A stretch of 64,000 bases of DNA from an uncultured Endomicrobiia bacterium (GCA_938040055.1 CALHWY010000012.1:1-64000), one strand, 5' to 3'; positions 26,484 to 36,012 are shown, counted from the stretch's first letter. A program made the numbers and translations. Notes: generated from the sequence alone by a model not told the origin.

Positions 26484-27770
26484 ATGGAAAAAGAGAAATC
26501 CATGGATGTGTCCGTTTTGTCGAAAAAGACAATGGCGGAACTTACAAAGCTTGCAAAAGATCTTAAACTTGATTCCGTTGCTGGTTTGAGAAAACAGGAG
26601 CTTATAGCCAAAATACTGGAAGCGCAGACCAAAGAAAACAGTTTGGTTTATGATGAAGGCGTCCTTGAAATACTTCCGGACGGATTCGGTTTTCTTCGTT
26701 CTCCGGATTATAATTATCTGCCGGGTCCCGACGATATATATATTTCCCCGTCCCAGATAAAAAAATTCGCTCTTAGAAAGGGCGATACGGTCGCGGGCTA
26801 TGTGCGGCCTCCGAAAGAGCAGGAACGTTTTTTCGCTTTGCTGCAAGTAAAATCAATCAACGGGCAGGAAAACCTCGCAAATATAAGAGAAAGGCCTCTT
26901 TTCGACAATCTTACTCCTTTATATCCGGATGAAAAAATAGTTCTGGAAACAAAAAAAGAAGAAATAGGCGCAAGAATTATAGATATGCTTATTCCCATAG
27001 GAAAAGGCCAGAGAGTTTTGCTCAACGCTCCTCCGCGCACAGGCAAAACCGTGCTGATGCAGAAAATCGCCAATGCCATTACAGAGAATAATCCCGATAT
27101 ACAGCTTATGGTTCTTCTGATAGACGAAAGACCGGAAGAAGTTACGGATATGCAGCGTTCCATAAAAGGCGAGGTCATATCTTCCACTTTCGACGAACCT
27201 TCGGACAGGCATATACAGGTTGCCGAGATGGTAATAGAAAAAGCGAAAAGAATGGTGGAAAACGGCAAAGACGTTGTGGTTCTTCTTGATTCAATCACAA
27301 GGCTTGCCAGGGCGTATAATACGGCTATTCCGTCAAGCGGAAGAGTTCTTTCCGGAGGTCTTGACTCCAATGCTTTGCAGCGTCCCAAAAGATTTTTCGG
27401 AGCCGCCAGAAATATTGAAGAAGGCGGAAGCCTTACTATCATAGGCACAACTCTTATTGAAACCGGCAGCAGAATGGATGACGTGATATTTGAAGAGTTT
27501 AAAGGCACGGGCAATTGTGAAGTTTATCTTGACAGAAAGCTTGCCGACAGAAGAATATTTCCCGCGATAGATCTGCTGCGTTCGGGAACCAGAAAAGAAG
27601 AGCTTTTATTAAATGAAGACGAGAAAAACAAAATGTGGATACTTAGGAAATGGATGAGTTCGATGAATTCCATAGAAGTAATGGAAGAACTTACAAAAAG
27701 GATGCTTACGTCGAAATCAAACAAAGATTTTCTCAAGCAGATGGAACTTTCAAGTTTAGAGGGTTTATAA
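26484..27770 (+). CDS. rho: Transcription termination factor Rho
   Basis: Hexameric RNA helicase of 428 residues. N-terminal Rho_N helices (about 10-50), the RNA-binding cold-shock-like domain ([20 protein letters not shown]), then the RecA-like motor with P-loop PPRTGKTVL and [16 protein letters not shown], and the R-loop region ending in [13 protein letters not shown] strong ribosome binding site GGAGGAG precedes the ATG. The long leader suggests the autoregulation known for rho in other bacteria. Confidence 0.97.
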   Translation: MEKEKSMDVSVLSKKTMAELTKLAKDLKLDSVAGLRKQELIAKILEAQTKENSLVYDEGVLEILPDGFGFLRSPDYNYLPGPDDIYISPSQIKKFALRKGDTVAGYVRPPKEQERFFALLQVKSINGQENLANIRERPLFDNLTPLYPDEKIVLETKKEEIGARIIDMLIPIGKGQRVLLNAPPRTGKTVLMQKIANAITENNPDIQLMVLLIDERPEEVTDMQRSIKGEVISSTFDEPSDRHIQVAEMVIEKAKRMVENGKDVVVLLDSITRLARAYNTAIPSSGRVLSGGLDSNALQRPKRFFGAARNIEEGGSLTIIGTTLIETGSRMDDVIFEEFKGTGNCEVYLDRKLADRRIFPAIDLLRSGTRKEELLLNEDEKNKMWILRKWMSSMNSIEVMEELTKRMLTSKSNKDFLKQMELSSLEGL

Positions 27771-28080
27771 GAAATACCGCATAAAATCCGGTTTTTGTAA
27801 ATTTTTTTCAGGCGTTTTTTGCCGCATTCGCATTATGCAGCCGCAAAAAACCTCCCCTGTTAAAGCTGTCCCGCCGGCAACGGCCTTACGAAAAAAAACG
27901 CCGTAAACACGGTCCGGGCCTCAGAAGCAAAAATCATTTAAAACGGAATTTGCGCATAAAATTTTTTAAGCGCGCCTGCGGCGTTTGTAATATTTTGTAA
28001 TATAAATAAAAACTTCTTTATGTTTTTTAACAAAGCGTTAAAATCCGTTCCGGCATTAAAAAATTTTGAAAGTTTGCGGG

Positions 28081-28200
28081 TTTTGTCTTGAATCATTTGA
28101 AACCGGAGCCGTTTTATCGCCGCGCCGGGGAAAAACAATATCGCTGTTTTACGCGATAAAATTTTCCGCGGCGCGGCTCTAGTACGTTCTCAAGACAAAA
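28081..28200. repeat. 120-nt nested inverted repeat (structured element)
   Basis: Three nested stems share one axis. The outer one is TTTTGTCTTGA (28081-28091) with TCAAGACAAAA (28190-28200), 11 bp perfect. The middle one has 16-base GC-rich arms at 28119-28134 and 28162-28177 with one mismatch. The inner one is TATCGC/GCGATA (28139-28144, 28153-28158) closing an 8-base loop. It could be a structured RNA, a miniature transposable element or a protein-binding palindrome; no open frame covers it. Confidence 0.65.
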
Positions 28201-28362
28201 AAGCGGTTTTCAAAAGATCAAGCGCCGGCGCTTATAAAAACGAATTGCCGATTTGAAAAGCGTAAAGATTTTACGTTATCTTGCCTTTTAAGAAATGAAA
28301 ACCGCGGGTTTGGCGGCGGCAATCCGGCTTTTTTTTTGAGATAAGCCGCAACGAACTTGAAT

Positions 28363-28391
28363 TTGACTAAAAAGTAAAAATATTGCATAAT
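28363..28391 (+). promoter_or_regulatory. sigma70-type promoter of rpmE
   Basis: TTGACT (28363-28368), 17 bases, CATAAT (28386-28391). Start expected near 28398, giving a leader of about 34 bases. Confidence 0.7.
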
Positions 28392-28431
28392 TAGCCATTG
28401 ATTTTTTAACAAAAAGGAGATGTTTAAAAAA

Positions 28432-28770
28432 ATGAAAGAAGCCATTCATCCGAAATACGAAGAGTGCACGGTTTCATGCGCATGCGGTTATACTTTTAAA
28501 ACCCGTTCCACAAAACCTGCGATAAAACTTGAAATATGTTCAAACTGCCATCCGTTTTTTACGGGCAAGCAGAAGCTGATAGACACCGCGGGAAGAGTTG
28601 AAAAATTCCAGAAACGTTTTGCCTCCACCGGCGGAAAAACAGTGGTAAGAAAAAAAGCGGCCAAAAAAGTTCCTGCTCCGAGAAAAACATCGGGAAAGAT
28701 TCTCACGACTTCTCCTAAAAAAGCGAAGGCCGCGGTAAAAAAAGAAAAAGAAGCAAAAAAAGAGAAATAA
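28432..28770 (+). CDS. rpmE: 50S ribosomal protein L31 with Lys/Ala-rich tail
   Basis: L31 of the zinc-binding type: [18 protein letters not shown], then [13 protein letters not shown], which supply four cysteines for zinc. The L31 part ends near residue 65; about 45 more residues follow, rich in Lys, Ala and Pro, which is long for the family and probably disordered and RNA-binding. AAGGAG lies 12 bases before the ATG at 28432; an ATG at 28420 directly abuts the ribosome binding site and is less likely. A strong terminator follows. Confidence 0.93.
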   Translation: MKEAIHPKYEECTVSCACGYTFKTRSTKPAIKLEICSNCHPFFTGKQKLIDTAGRVEKFQKRFASTGGKTVVRKKAAKKVPAPRKTSGKILTTSPKKAKAAVKKEKEAKKEK

Positions 28771-28786
28771 ACCATAAAAACAACAA

Positions 28787-28831
28787 TATGACAGGACCGG
28801 ACATGCGAAGCCGGTTCTGTCATATTTTTTT
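28787..28831 (+). terminator. Rho-independent terminator after rpmE
   Basis: Stem TATGACAGGACCGG (28787-28800) with CCGGTTCTGTCATA (28811-28824), one G-T pair, 10-base loop, followed by a run of T to 28831. It lies directly in front of prfA. Confidence 0.88.
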
Positions 28832-28842
28832 AGGTGCGGAAA

Positions 28843-29907
28843 ATGTTTGAGGAAAAGTTAAAATTATTAAACGAGCAGTTTAAAGAAGTCGAAAAAAAGC
28901 TGAGCGATTCTTCAGTGATGAACAATCAGCAAGAGTACCGCGAGCTTACGAAGCAGCATGCATATTTAAAGCCTTTGTCCGAAAAGTTTTATGAATACGG
29001 CAAACTGATGTCGGATATTCTGGGCGCGCAGGAACTGAAAAAATCCGAGGACGCCGGCATAAGAGATATGGCTCAGGCAGAACTGGATGATTTGGCGGCC
29101 AGAAAAGAAAAGCTCGATTCCGAGGTTAAAATACTTCTTCTTCCGCCCGATCCCAATGAGGATAAAAATATTATCGTTGAGATAAGAGCCGGCACCGGAG
29201 GAGAAGAAGCCGCGCTTTTTGTAGGCGATCTGTTTAGAATGTATACGAGATTTGCGGAAAGAAAAGGCTGGAAATTCGAGATAATGGACGCCAACGCCAC
29301 CGGGCTCGGAGGGTATAAAGAAGTTATCTTTGAAGTCAGCGGCGTTAAAGTGTGGCGTCATATGAAATTCGAGCGCGGAGCCCACAGAGTGCAGCGGGTT
29401 CCGGAAACGGAGGCTTCCGGCAGAGTGCATACCTCGGCGGTTACCGTCGCGGTGCTTCCCGAAGCGGAAGAAGTCGACGTTGAAATCAAGACGGAAGATC
29501 TGCGCATAGACACTTACAGGGCTTCCGGAGCCGGAGGACAGCATGTAAATAAGACGGATTCCGCCATCAGAATAACTCATTTGCCGACCGGACTCGTCGT
29601 CGCCTGCCAGGATGAAAGGAGCCAGATAAAAAACAGGGCGAAAGCTTTCAAAGTTTTAAGGGCAAAACTTTATGAGCAAAAACTGCTGGAACATGAAAAA
29701 GAACTTTCAAGCCAGAGAAAGCAGCAGGTCGGAAGCGGAGACAGATCGGAAAAAATAAGAACGTATAATTTCCCGCAAAACAGAATAACCGATCACAGAA
29801 TAGGTTACAGCGTGTATAATATTGCCGAAGTTATGGACGGGGATCTGTCCGAGCTTGTCAATAAACTTATTGAAGCCGACACGGAAGACAGGCTTGCGGC
29901 CGATTAA
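28843..29907 (+). CDS. prfA: Peptide chain release factor 1
   Basis: Recognises UAA/UAG and releases the peptide. The peptidyl-hydrolase motif GGQ is in RASGAGGQHVNKTDSA, and the anticodon-like loop region lies in the domain around EIRAGTGGEEAALF and PETEASGRVHTSA. Length 354 from the ATG at 28843; an in-frame GTG at 28834 lies closer to the terminator. The next gene, prmC, methylates the Gln of this GGQ. Confidence 0.96.
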   Translation: MFEEKLKLLNEQFKEVEKKLSDSSVMNNQQEYRELTKQHAYLKPLSEKFYEYGKLMSDILGAQELKKSEDAGIRDMAQAELDDLAARKEKLDSEVKILLLPPDPNEDKNIIVEIRAGTGGEEAALFVGDLFRMYTRFAERKGWKFEIMDANATGLGGYKEVIFEVSGVKVWRHMKFERGAHRVQRVPETEASGRVHTSAVTVAVLPEAEEVDVEIKTEDLRIDTYRASGAGGQHVNKTDSAIRITHLPTGLVVACQDERSQIKNRAKAFKVLRAKLYEQKLLEHEKELSSQRKQQVGSGDRSEKIRTYNFPQNRITDHRIGYSVYNIAEVMDGDLSELVNKLIEADTEDRLAAD

Positions 29908-29931
29908 ATAAAATTTTTCCGGAATTCATCT

Positions 29932-30780
29932 ATGGCGGATTCATTAAACGTTTATTCTCTGCTTAAAAGAGGCGAAGCTTTTCTTAAATCAAAAAAACTG
30001 CCGGATCCCAAATCCGAAGCGGAATACCTTCTAAGTTCGGCTATGAAAATCAAACGTTCGCATCTTGCTCTTGTCAGAGACCGCCCGGCCGGCGAAAAAG
30101 AAACGGAACTGTTCAATGCCTATATTCTCAGACGCTCGAAACGCGAACCCGCGGCTTATATAACGGGTTCATGCGGTTTTATGGGGCTGGAGTTTAAAGT
30201 AAACCGTACGGTTTTGATACCTAGGCCTGAAACCGAGCTGCTCGTGGAAGATGTCTTGAAAGTTTCGTCGCGGAAAAAATATGAAACCGTGCTGGATCTG
30301 TGCACCGGTTCGGGATGCATAGCGGTGAGCTTGTCAAAATTAGGGGATTTCAGGGAAATATATGCCGCCGACATAAGTTTTGATTCTTTGATGACGGCCA
30401 GAGAAAACGCCGTTTTAAACACCGTAAAAAATACGGAATTCTTTTTAAGCGATATGTTTGAAGCGCTTGAAAATATAAAAATGGACTGCATAGTTTCCAA
30501 TCCTCCTTATGTATCCGAAACCGAATATGAAGAACTTGAGCCCGAACTGAAGTTCGAGCCGAAACAAGCTTTGGTCGCCGCCGACGAAGGGATGTTTTTT
30601 TATAATGAAATCGCTTCAAAAGCGCCTTTTTACCTTAATGACGGAGGGTATGTTTTTGTAGAGCTGAACTCGAATATTGCGGCGCGGATAAAAACCGTCT
30701 TTGAAAAATACGGCTTCAAGGACGTAGAAATAGCCGGCGATTATTCGGGGCTGCCGAGAATTCTCAAAGCCCATTTATAA
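29932..30780 (+). CDS. prmC: Release factor glutamine methyltransferase
   Basis: SAM-dependent methyltransferase that modifies the GGQ glutamine of release factors. Helical N-terminal domain, SAM-binding VLDLCTGSGCIAVSLSK, and the catalytic NPPY in IVSNPPYVSETEYEEL. 282 residues, normal. The prfA-prmC order is a common, functionally matched pair; the gap is 24 bases. Confidence 0.96.
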   Translation: MADSLNVYSLLKRGEAFLKSKKLPDPKSEAEYLLSSAMKIKRSHLALVRDRPAGEKETELFNAYILRRSKREPAAYITGSCGFMGLEFKVNRTVLIPRPETELLVEDVLKVSSRKKYETVLDLCTGSGCIAVSLSKLGDFREIYAADISFDSLMTARENAVLNTVKNTEFFLSDMFEALENIKMDCIVSNPPYVSETEYEELEPELKFEPKQALVAADEGMFFYNEIASKAPFYLNDGGYVFVELNSNIAARIKTVFEKYGFKDVEIAGDYSGLPRILKAHL

Positions 30781-30796
30781 ATAAAAGGAAAAATGT

Positions 30797-32053
30797 ATGG
30801 ATAAAATAATTATTGACGGCGGGAAAAGACTGGAAGGAACGGTAAAAATTTCAGGTTCTAAAAATTCGGCTCTTCCAATACTTTTTGCCGCTCTTTTAAC
30901 TGATGAGCCGTGTACCGTGGAAAACGTTCCGTCTCTGGCGGATATAGATACAACGATAGCTTTTTTGAATTTTATCGGAAAAAAAACTTTTAAAAAAGGT
31001 TCTGCGGTAAAAGCGTCGGCTTCCGGTAAATACAAGCATATCGCTCCTTACGATTTAGTAAGAAAAATGAGAGCCAGCGTGCTTATTATGGGGCCTCTTC
31101 TGGCCAGACTCGGAAAAGTCGACGTTTCCCTTCCGGGAGGATGCGCCATAGGAGCGAGGCCTATAGATATACATCTTGAAGCTTTCAGGAAAATGGGAGC
31201 GGATATTGAAGTCGAAGGCGGATACGTCAAAACTTCGGCTCCCGGAGGTTTGCGGGGATGTGAAATAAGTTTGCGTTTTCCGAGCGTGGGCGCCACGGAA
31301 AACATTCTGCTGGCGGCGGTTCTTGCCAAAGGCGTAACAAAAATTAAAAATGCCGCGAAAGAACCTGAAATAGCCGATCTGGCCGATATGCTCAATAAAA
31401 TGGGCGCTAAAATATCCGGCGCCGGAACAAAAATTATAACCGTCGAAGGAGTGGAAAAACTCAACGGCGTAAAGCATTCCGTTATTCCCGACAGAATAGA
31501 GGCGGCGACATATCTGATAGCGGCGGCGATCACTAAAGGCGGCATAGTATTAACCGATGTCCGCCCCGCGCATTTAAAAGCCGTAACGGATAAATTGAGA
31601 AAATGCGGCATGCGGATACGGGAAACCGAAAATACAATCGCCGCCAAATGGGTTAAAGAACTTAAACCCTGCAATATAAGCACGGAAGTATATCCGGGCT
31701 TTCCTACCGACGCGCAGGCCCAGTGGACGGCGTTGATGTGTCTTCTGAAAGGCAAGTCAACCGTAAAAGAGAATGTTTTTGAAAACAGATTTCTTCATGT
31801 GGCGGAATTGCAGAGGCTCGGAGCCGATCTGTCCGTAGACGGCAAGTTCGTCAATATAAGAGGAGTCGGAAAATTGTCGGGAGCCCCAGTAATGGTATCG
31901 GATCTCAGAGCCGGAGCCGCTTTGGTTTTAGCCGGGCTCGCTGCTGAAGGCAAAAGCGCGGTCTCCAGAATTTATCATTTGGACAGAGGTTATGAATTTC
32001 TAGAAAAAAAGCTTAAAAAACTGGGGGCTGACATAAAAAGAGTAAAAAAATAA
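30797..32053 (+). CDS. murA: UDP-N-acetylglucosamine 1-carboxyvinyltransferase
   Basis: First committed step of peptidoglycan synthesis: transfers enolpyruvate to UDP-GlcNAc. Length 418. The active-site cysteine is present in LPGGCAIGARPIDIHL (near residue 115), the residue targeted by fosfomycin. Other family segments include SGSKNSALPILFAALL and DLRAGAALVLAGLAAEG. Preceded by AAAAGGAA 16 bases after prmC. Confidence 0.97.
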   Translation: MDKIIIDGGKRLEGTVKISGSKNSALPILFAALLTDEPCTVENVPSLADIDTTIAFLNFIGKKTFKKGSAVKASASGKYKHIAPYDLVRKMRASVLIMGPLLARLGKVDVSLPGGCAIGARPIDIHLEAFRKMGADIEVEGGYVKTSAPGGLRGCEISLRFPSVGATENILLAAVLAKGVTKIKNAAKEPEIADLADMLNKMGAKISGAGTKIITVEGVEKLNGVKHSVIPDRIEAATYLIAAAITKGGIVLTDVRPAHLKAVTDKLRKCGMRIRETENTIAAKWVKELKPCNISTEVYPGFPTDAQAQWTALMCLLKGKSTVKENVFENRFLHVAELQRLGADLSVDGKFVNIRGVGKLSGAPVMVSDLRAGAALVLAGLAAEGKSAVSRIYHLDRGYEFLEKKLKKLGADIKRVKK

Positions 32054-32429
32054 ACATAAGCCGTATCGGCTCTGCGGAAAGATTCGCGGTTTTAAGGTTA
32101 TATCCGGATTTAAACGCGCTTCGCGCGTGTCAGGAAAACAGATTCTTTGCTTTAATTATCTTTTGTTTGCGTCTCGGCGGTAAACCCGCGGGGCGTTTTC
32201 CCGTCGGCACAAATAAATTGAATTTTAAGGTTTTTTTTGATACAATTTTACGGTATTTAATAAGCAGAAATGCGTTAAATAAGCACGCAGACGGATTAGC
32301 CGCCGGTCCCGGAATGTTTTTCGAAGGGTGGCGGATAAGGAAATCTGCGGAAGCCGCGGAAGCAAAAGCTTCCTAAAGCGGAACTTTTACCGGATAAATC
32401 CGGAAAAGCAAAAACCAAAGGAGAGCGTT
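32054..32429. other. murA-rpsB spacer with rpsB promoter and leader
   Basis: 376 bases with no gene. The first part has small hairpins without T-runs, such as ACGCGC-TTC-GCGCGT near 32115. A promoter lies at 32218-32246, so about 180 bases form the rpsB leader. The leader contains the hairpins GGAAGC-AAAA-GCTTCC (32358-32373) and CCGGA-TAAA-TCCGG (32390-32403), the second ending 13 bases before the ribosome binding site. Confidence 0.6.
32218..32246 (+). promoter_or_regulatory. sigma70-type promoter of rpsB
   Basis: TTGAAT (32218-32223), 17 bases, TACAAT (32241-32246). Confidence 0.6.
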
Positions 32430-33245
32430 ATGGCAAACATCACCATGAAAGCCTTGCTGGAGGCGGGTGTTCATTTCGGACATCAAACCAGAAGATGGAA
32501 CCCGAAAATGGCGAAGTATATTTTCGGCACAAGGAACAAAATACACATCATCGATCTTCAGAAAACCCTCAAAGAACTGAAGAAAAACTACAAAGTGGTA
32601 AGAGATTTTGTCGCCGAAGGAAGAGAAATAATTTTTGTAGGCACAAAAAAGCAAGCGCAGGCGCCGGTGAAAGAAGAAGCCCTCCGTTGCGGAGCTTATT
32701 TCGTAGCTGAAAGATGGCTCGGCGGCACTCTTACGAATTTTGAAACTTTAAAAAAATCCATAGCAAGATATAAAGAAATAGACAAAATGAAAGAAGACGG
32801 GGTTTTCGGCGTTCTTTCCAAAAAAGAGCAGTCGCAGATAGAAAAAGAAAGGATCAAGCTCGAAAAGTCGCTGGAAGGGCTTAAAGATATGACAAAACTT
32901 CCGGAGCTTATGTTTGTTATAGATCCTCACGAAGAAGCGACGGCGATTTCCGAAGCGAGGAAGCTGGGCATTCCCGTCGTGGCAGTCTGCGATACGAACT
33001 GCGATCCCGATTTAGTGGACTATCCCATACCGGGAAATGACGACGCAATAAGAGCGGTAAAACTTTTCTGCTCTATAATCGCCGATGCGGTTCTTGAGGG
33101 AAAAGGAGCGGGAGAAAAATCCGACAATCCGGAAGCTTCGGCCGCGGCCGAAGCCGCCGAACCTGCAAAGCAGGAAGAGAATAAAGAAATATCCGAGTCG
33201 ACCGGAGAAGAAAATACCGGGGAAGGAGCTTCAAATGTCAACTGA
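32430..33245 (+). CDS. rpsB: 30S ribosomal protein S2
   Basis: Starts [20 protein letters not shown] with AAAGGAG 6 bases upstream (32417-32423). S2 motifs [22 protein letters not shown] and the [10 protein letters not shown] segment are present. Total 271 residues; the last 45 or so form an Ala/Glu-rich acidic tail beyond the S2 fold. The open frame extends 34 codons upstream without family similarity. Overlaps tsf by 11 bases, in the usual rpsB-tsf order. Confidence 0.97.
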   Translation: MANITMKALLEAGVHFGHQTRRWNPKMAKYIFGTRNKIHIIDLQKTLKELKKNYKVVRDFVAEGREIIFVGTKKQAQAPVKEEALRCGAYFVAERWLGGTLTNFETLKKSIARYKEIDKMKEDGVFGVLSKKEQSQIEKERIKLEKSLEGLKDMTKLPELMFVIDPHEEATAISEARKLGIPVVAVCDTNCDPDLVDYPIPGNDDAIRAVKLFCSIIADAVLEGKGAGEKSDNPEASAAAEAAEPAKQEENKEISESTGEENTGEGASNVN

Positions 33246-33831
33246 GTTAATTACAAAATTAAGAGAAATGACGGGCGCGGGAATAATGGATTGCAGAAAT
33301 GCGCTTAAGGAAAACGGAGATGATATAGATAAAGCATGCCAGTGGCTCAGGGAGAAAGGCATGGCCTCGGCGGTAAAAAGAGCCGGAAGAAGCGCTAAGC
33401 AGGGGCTTGTAAATTCTTATATTCACGGCAACGGCACTCTGGGCGTTCTGGTCGAAATCAACTGCGAGACGGACTTTGTCGCCAAAACGGAAGACTTCCA
33501 GAATTTGGTAAAAGAAATAGCGATGCAGGTGGCCGCCGTTTCTCCTTCGTACATTACTCGCGAGCAGGTTCCGGAAAGCATTATCGAATCCGAAAAAAAC
33601 ATATACAAAGCCCAGCTTAAAGAAGAGGGCAAGCCGGAAAAAGTGTGGGATAAAATCATTGAAGGCAAAATCGAGAAATTTTATCAGCAGGTTTGTCTGA
33701 TGGAGCAAATTTATATGAGAGATTCTTCAGGCAAACAAACAATAAAAGATCTTGTAACCGCGGCTATAGCGAAAACCGGAGAAAATATCGTGGTAAAAAG
33801 ATTCGCAAGATTTAAACTCGGCGAGGAATAA
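33235..33831 (+). CDS. tsf: Elongation factor Ts
   Basis: Nucleotide exchange factor for EF-Tu. N-terminal UBA-like domain ([18 protein letters not shown]), then the EF-Tu contact motif TDFVAK. At 198 residues it is the short form found in many bacteria, with one rather than two dimerisation subdomains. GGAAGGAG lies 6 bases before the ATG at 33235, inside the rpsB 3' end. Its stop overlaps pyrH (TAATG). Confidence 0.96.
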   Translation: MSTELITKLREMTGAGIMDCRNALKENGDDIDKACQWLREKGMASAVKRAGRSAKQGLVNSYIHGNGTLGVLVEINCETDFVAKTEDFQNLVKEIAMQVAAVSPSYITREQVPESIIESEKNIYKAQLKEEGKPEKVWDKIIEGKIEKFYQQVCLMEQIYMRDSSGKQTIKDLVTAAIAKTGENIVVKRFARFKLGEE

Positions 33832-34526
33832 TGTCCGTTAAAAGAGTGCTTTTGAAACTTTCCGGAGAATCCTTATCTGGAGACGGATGCTCCATAAGCG
33901 AACGCAGCCTTGAAAGAACCGCGCAGGAAATCAAATCCGCATGCGGCTGCAATCTTGTCCAGCTTGCCATTGTCATAGGCGCGGGAAACATCTGGCGGGG
34001 GGCGGGAAAAACCGTTGAAAGAGTTACTGCGGACAAGATGGGTATGACGGCGACCGTTATCAATGCGCTGGCTTTAAATGACGCATTGAGAAAAACAGGT
34101 TTAAAATCGAAAGTGTTCGGGGCGCGCGGGGTCAGCGGGTTTGCGCAAGATTTTGACAGGGATGAAGCTATAAGAAATATTGAAAGCGGATGTATAATAA
34201 TATTTGCCGGAGGCACAGGCAATCCTTATTTTACGACCGATACTACCGCGGCGCTGAGAGCGGCTGAGATAAACGCCGATATTCTTTTGAAAGCAACGCA
34301 GGTTGACGGAGTATATGACGATGATCCGAAAGTAAACGGAAAAGCCGTTAAGTTTGACAGGCTTACTTTTAAAGAAGCCGTTGAGAAGGGTCTTAAAATA
34401 ATGGATGCCGAGGCTTTTTCTCTATGTATGCGGACAAATATATCCGTTTTTGTTTTCGATTTTTATAAAAACGGCAATTTCAGGAAAGTGTTGAGCGGTG
34501 AAAAAATAGGTACTATACTATCGTAG
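33831..34526 (+). CDS. pyrH: Uridylate kinase
   Basis: Phosphorylates UMP to UDP in pyrimidine nucleotide synthesis. Amino-acid-kinase fold with LLKLSGESL at the N terminus, GAGNIWRG, and FAGGTGNPYFTTDTTAALRA. Length 231. In the conserved tsf-pyrH-frr order, coupled to tsf. Confidence 0.96.
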   Translation: MSVKRVLLKLSGESLSGDGCSISERSLERTAQEIKSACGCNLVQLAIVIGAGNIWRGAGKTVERVTADKMGMTATVINALALNDALRKTGLKSKVFGARGVSGFAQDFDRDEAIRNIESGCIIIFAGGTGNPYFTTDTTAALRAAEINADILLKATQVDGVYDDDPKVNGKAVKFDRLTFKEAVEKGLKIMDAEAFSLCMRTNISVFVFDFYKNGNFRKVLSGEKIGTILS

Positions 34527-34538
34527 GCCGGAGGATAA

Positions 34539-35099
34539 ATGCAATTACAGAGTCTTTTTTCGACATCCGAAGAAGCGATGAAAAAAACAATAGAAAAAGT
34601 TAAAACGGATTTGGCTTCAGTGCGCACCGGAAGGGCCAGCGCTGCTATCGTGGAAAGCATAAAAGTTGAAAGTTACGGCTCTCTAATGCCTTTGAACCAG
34701 ATTGCGGGGGTAAGCGTTCCCGATGCCAAAACGATTGAAATAAAACCTTGGGACGCTTCACAACTGGGAGCGATCGAAAAAGCGATACAAAAAGCCGACA
34801 TAGGGATGACTCCCATAAATGACGGCAAACTTATACGCATCTCAGTGCCGCAGCTTACCGAAGAAAGAAGAAAAGAAATTGTCAAAATTATAAATAAAAC
34901 CGCCGAAGAATACAGGGTTGCGATAAGAAATGAAAGGAGAACTCTCGTAGACGGAATTAAAAAAGCCGAGAAAGATAAAATTATAACCGAAGACGACAGA
35001 AAAAAAGCTGAAAATGAAGCCCAGAAAATAACCGATACTTATATAAAAAAAGTAGACGAATGCATATCTCTTAAAGAAAAAGAGATTATGCAAATATAA
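34539..35099 (+). CDS. frr: Ribosome recycling factor
   Basis: Splits post-termination ribosomes together with EF-G. 186 residues with the family segments LASVRTGRASAAIVESIKVESYG, split here by the usual Gly-rich hinge, and RNERRTLVDGIKKAEKD. It follows pyrH by 12 bases. Confidence 0.97.
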   Translation: MQLQSLFSTSEEAMKKTIEKVKTDLASVRTGRASAAIVESIKVESYGSLMPLNQIAGVSVPDAKTIEIKPWDASQLGAIEKAIQKADIGMTPINDGKLIRISVPQLTEERRKEIVKIINKTAEEYRVAIRNERRTLVDGIKKAEKDKIITEDDRKKAENEAQKITDTYIKKVDECISLKEKEIMQI

Positions 35100-35124
35100 A
35101 ATCCTAGGATATGGGGGGGATTGT

Positions 35125-35298
35125 ATGGCTTATAAAATTGATGCGGACACATGCGTAGGATGCGCGGCTTGTGAAGGAAGCTGCCCTGTTTCTGCTATTG
35201 CTCCTAAAGACGATAAGTACGCTATCGACGCGCAAAAGTGTATTGATTGCGGAGCTTGCGAAGGAACTTGCCCCGTAAGTGCTATTGCCCAGGCATAA
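35125..35298 (+). CDS. Small ferredoxin with two 4Fe-4S clusters
   Basis: A 57-residue protein starting MAYKIDADTCVGCAACEG. Two cluster motifs are perfect: CVGCAACEGSCP and CIDCGACEGTCP, a clostridial-type low-potential ferredoxin. A G-rich ribosome binding site stands 6 bases before the ATG. It is inserted between frr and uppS, where no ferredoxin is normally found; the same gene run encodes IspG, an iron-sulfur enzyme of the MEP pathway that needs an electron donor. That link is inference. Confidence 0.93.
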   Translation: MAYKIDADTCVGCAACEGSCPVSAIAPKDDKYAIDAQKCIDCGACEGTCPVSAIAQA

Positions 35299-35313
35299 AA
35301 GGAATTCAAAAGC

Positions 35314-36012
35314 TTGAGCAAAATCGACATTTCGAATCTGCCCGGACATATCGCTGTGATAATGGATGGAAACGGCAGGTGGGCAAAACAAAGATCTTTG
35401 CCCAGAATATTAGGACATAAGCATGGGGTCAAAACCGTTAAAAAAATTGTTAGGGCTTCAAGCAGCCTTGGCATTAAGGTTTTGACCCTGTATGCTTTTT
35501 CTACTGAAAACTGGAAAAGGCCCGAGACTGAAATAAAAGGCCTGTTTTCACTTCTTCTGCACTTTTTAAAAAAAGAGCTGAGAGAATTTCATAAAGAAAA
35601 TATTAAGCTCAGGGTTCTGGGAGATTTTTCTAAATTTCCCGGCGAAATACAAAAAGAACTTGAAGCCGCATGCGAACTTACTAAAAATAATACCGGTTTG
35701 CAGCTGAATGTGGCTTTAAATTACGGGGCAAGGCAGGAAATACTGCGCGCTTTTGAAAAAATGGTCGCGGAAGGCATAAAAAAGCCCACTGAACAACAGG
35801 TGTCGGATTTTTTGTATACGAAAGGCCAGCCTGATCCCGATTTGCTTATACGGACTTCGGGAGAGCTCAGAATTTCGAATTTTTTATTATGGCAGATCGC
35901 CTATTCGGAAATTTATATCACGGAAAAATACTGGCCCGATTTCAGCGAAAATGATCTGAAAAAAGCTATTATTGAATATCAAAACAGAGAAAGACGCTTC
36001 GGCGCTTTATGA
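35314..36012 (+). CDS. uppS: Isoprenyl transferase (undecaprenyl diphosphate synthase)
   Basis: Makes the C55 lipid carrier for peptidoglycan. The catalytic Asp is in VIMDGNGRWAKQR, then GHKHGV, YAFSTENWKRP, and RTSGELRISNFLLWQ. Length 232. The start is a TTG at 35314 with AAAGGAA upstream; no ATG fits. Lies 15 bases after the ferredoxin gene. Confidence 0.95.
   Translation: MSKIDISNLPGHIAVIMDGNGRWAKQRSLPRILGHKHGVKTVKKIVRASSSLGIKVLTLYAFSTENWKRPETEIKGLFSLLLHFLKKELREFHKENIKLRVLGDFSKFPGEIQKELEAACELTKNNTGLQLNVALNYGARQEILRAFEKMVAEGIKKPTEQQVSDFLYTKGQPDPDLLIRTSGELRISNFLLWQIAYSEIYITEKYWPDFSENDLKKAIIEYQNRERRFGAL

Larger units (their letters stand above)
27771..28431. other. Intergenic region between rho and rpmE
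   Basis: About 660 bases without a credible gene; the short minus-strand frames in it look spurious. It contains an inverted repeat GTTTTTTGC/GCAAAAAAC (27814-27822, 27843-27851), a large nested inverted repeat (28081-28200), a perfect 14-base palindrome AAGCGCCGGCGCTT (28220-28233), a T9 run at 28329-28337, and the rpmE promoter (28363-28391). The amount of structure is high for a spacer. Confidence 0.6.

Noticed and set aside
26798..27514. 238-codon minus-strand open frame inside rho
   Set aside because: Antisense to conserved Rho motifs; no family resemblance.
31048..31755. 235-codon minus-strand open frame inside murA
   Set aside because: Antisense to MurA; no recognisable domain.
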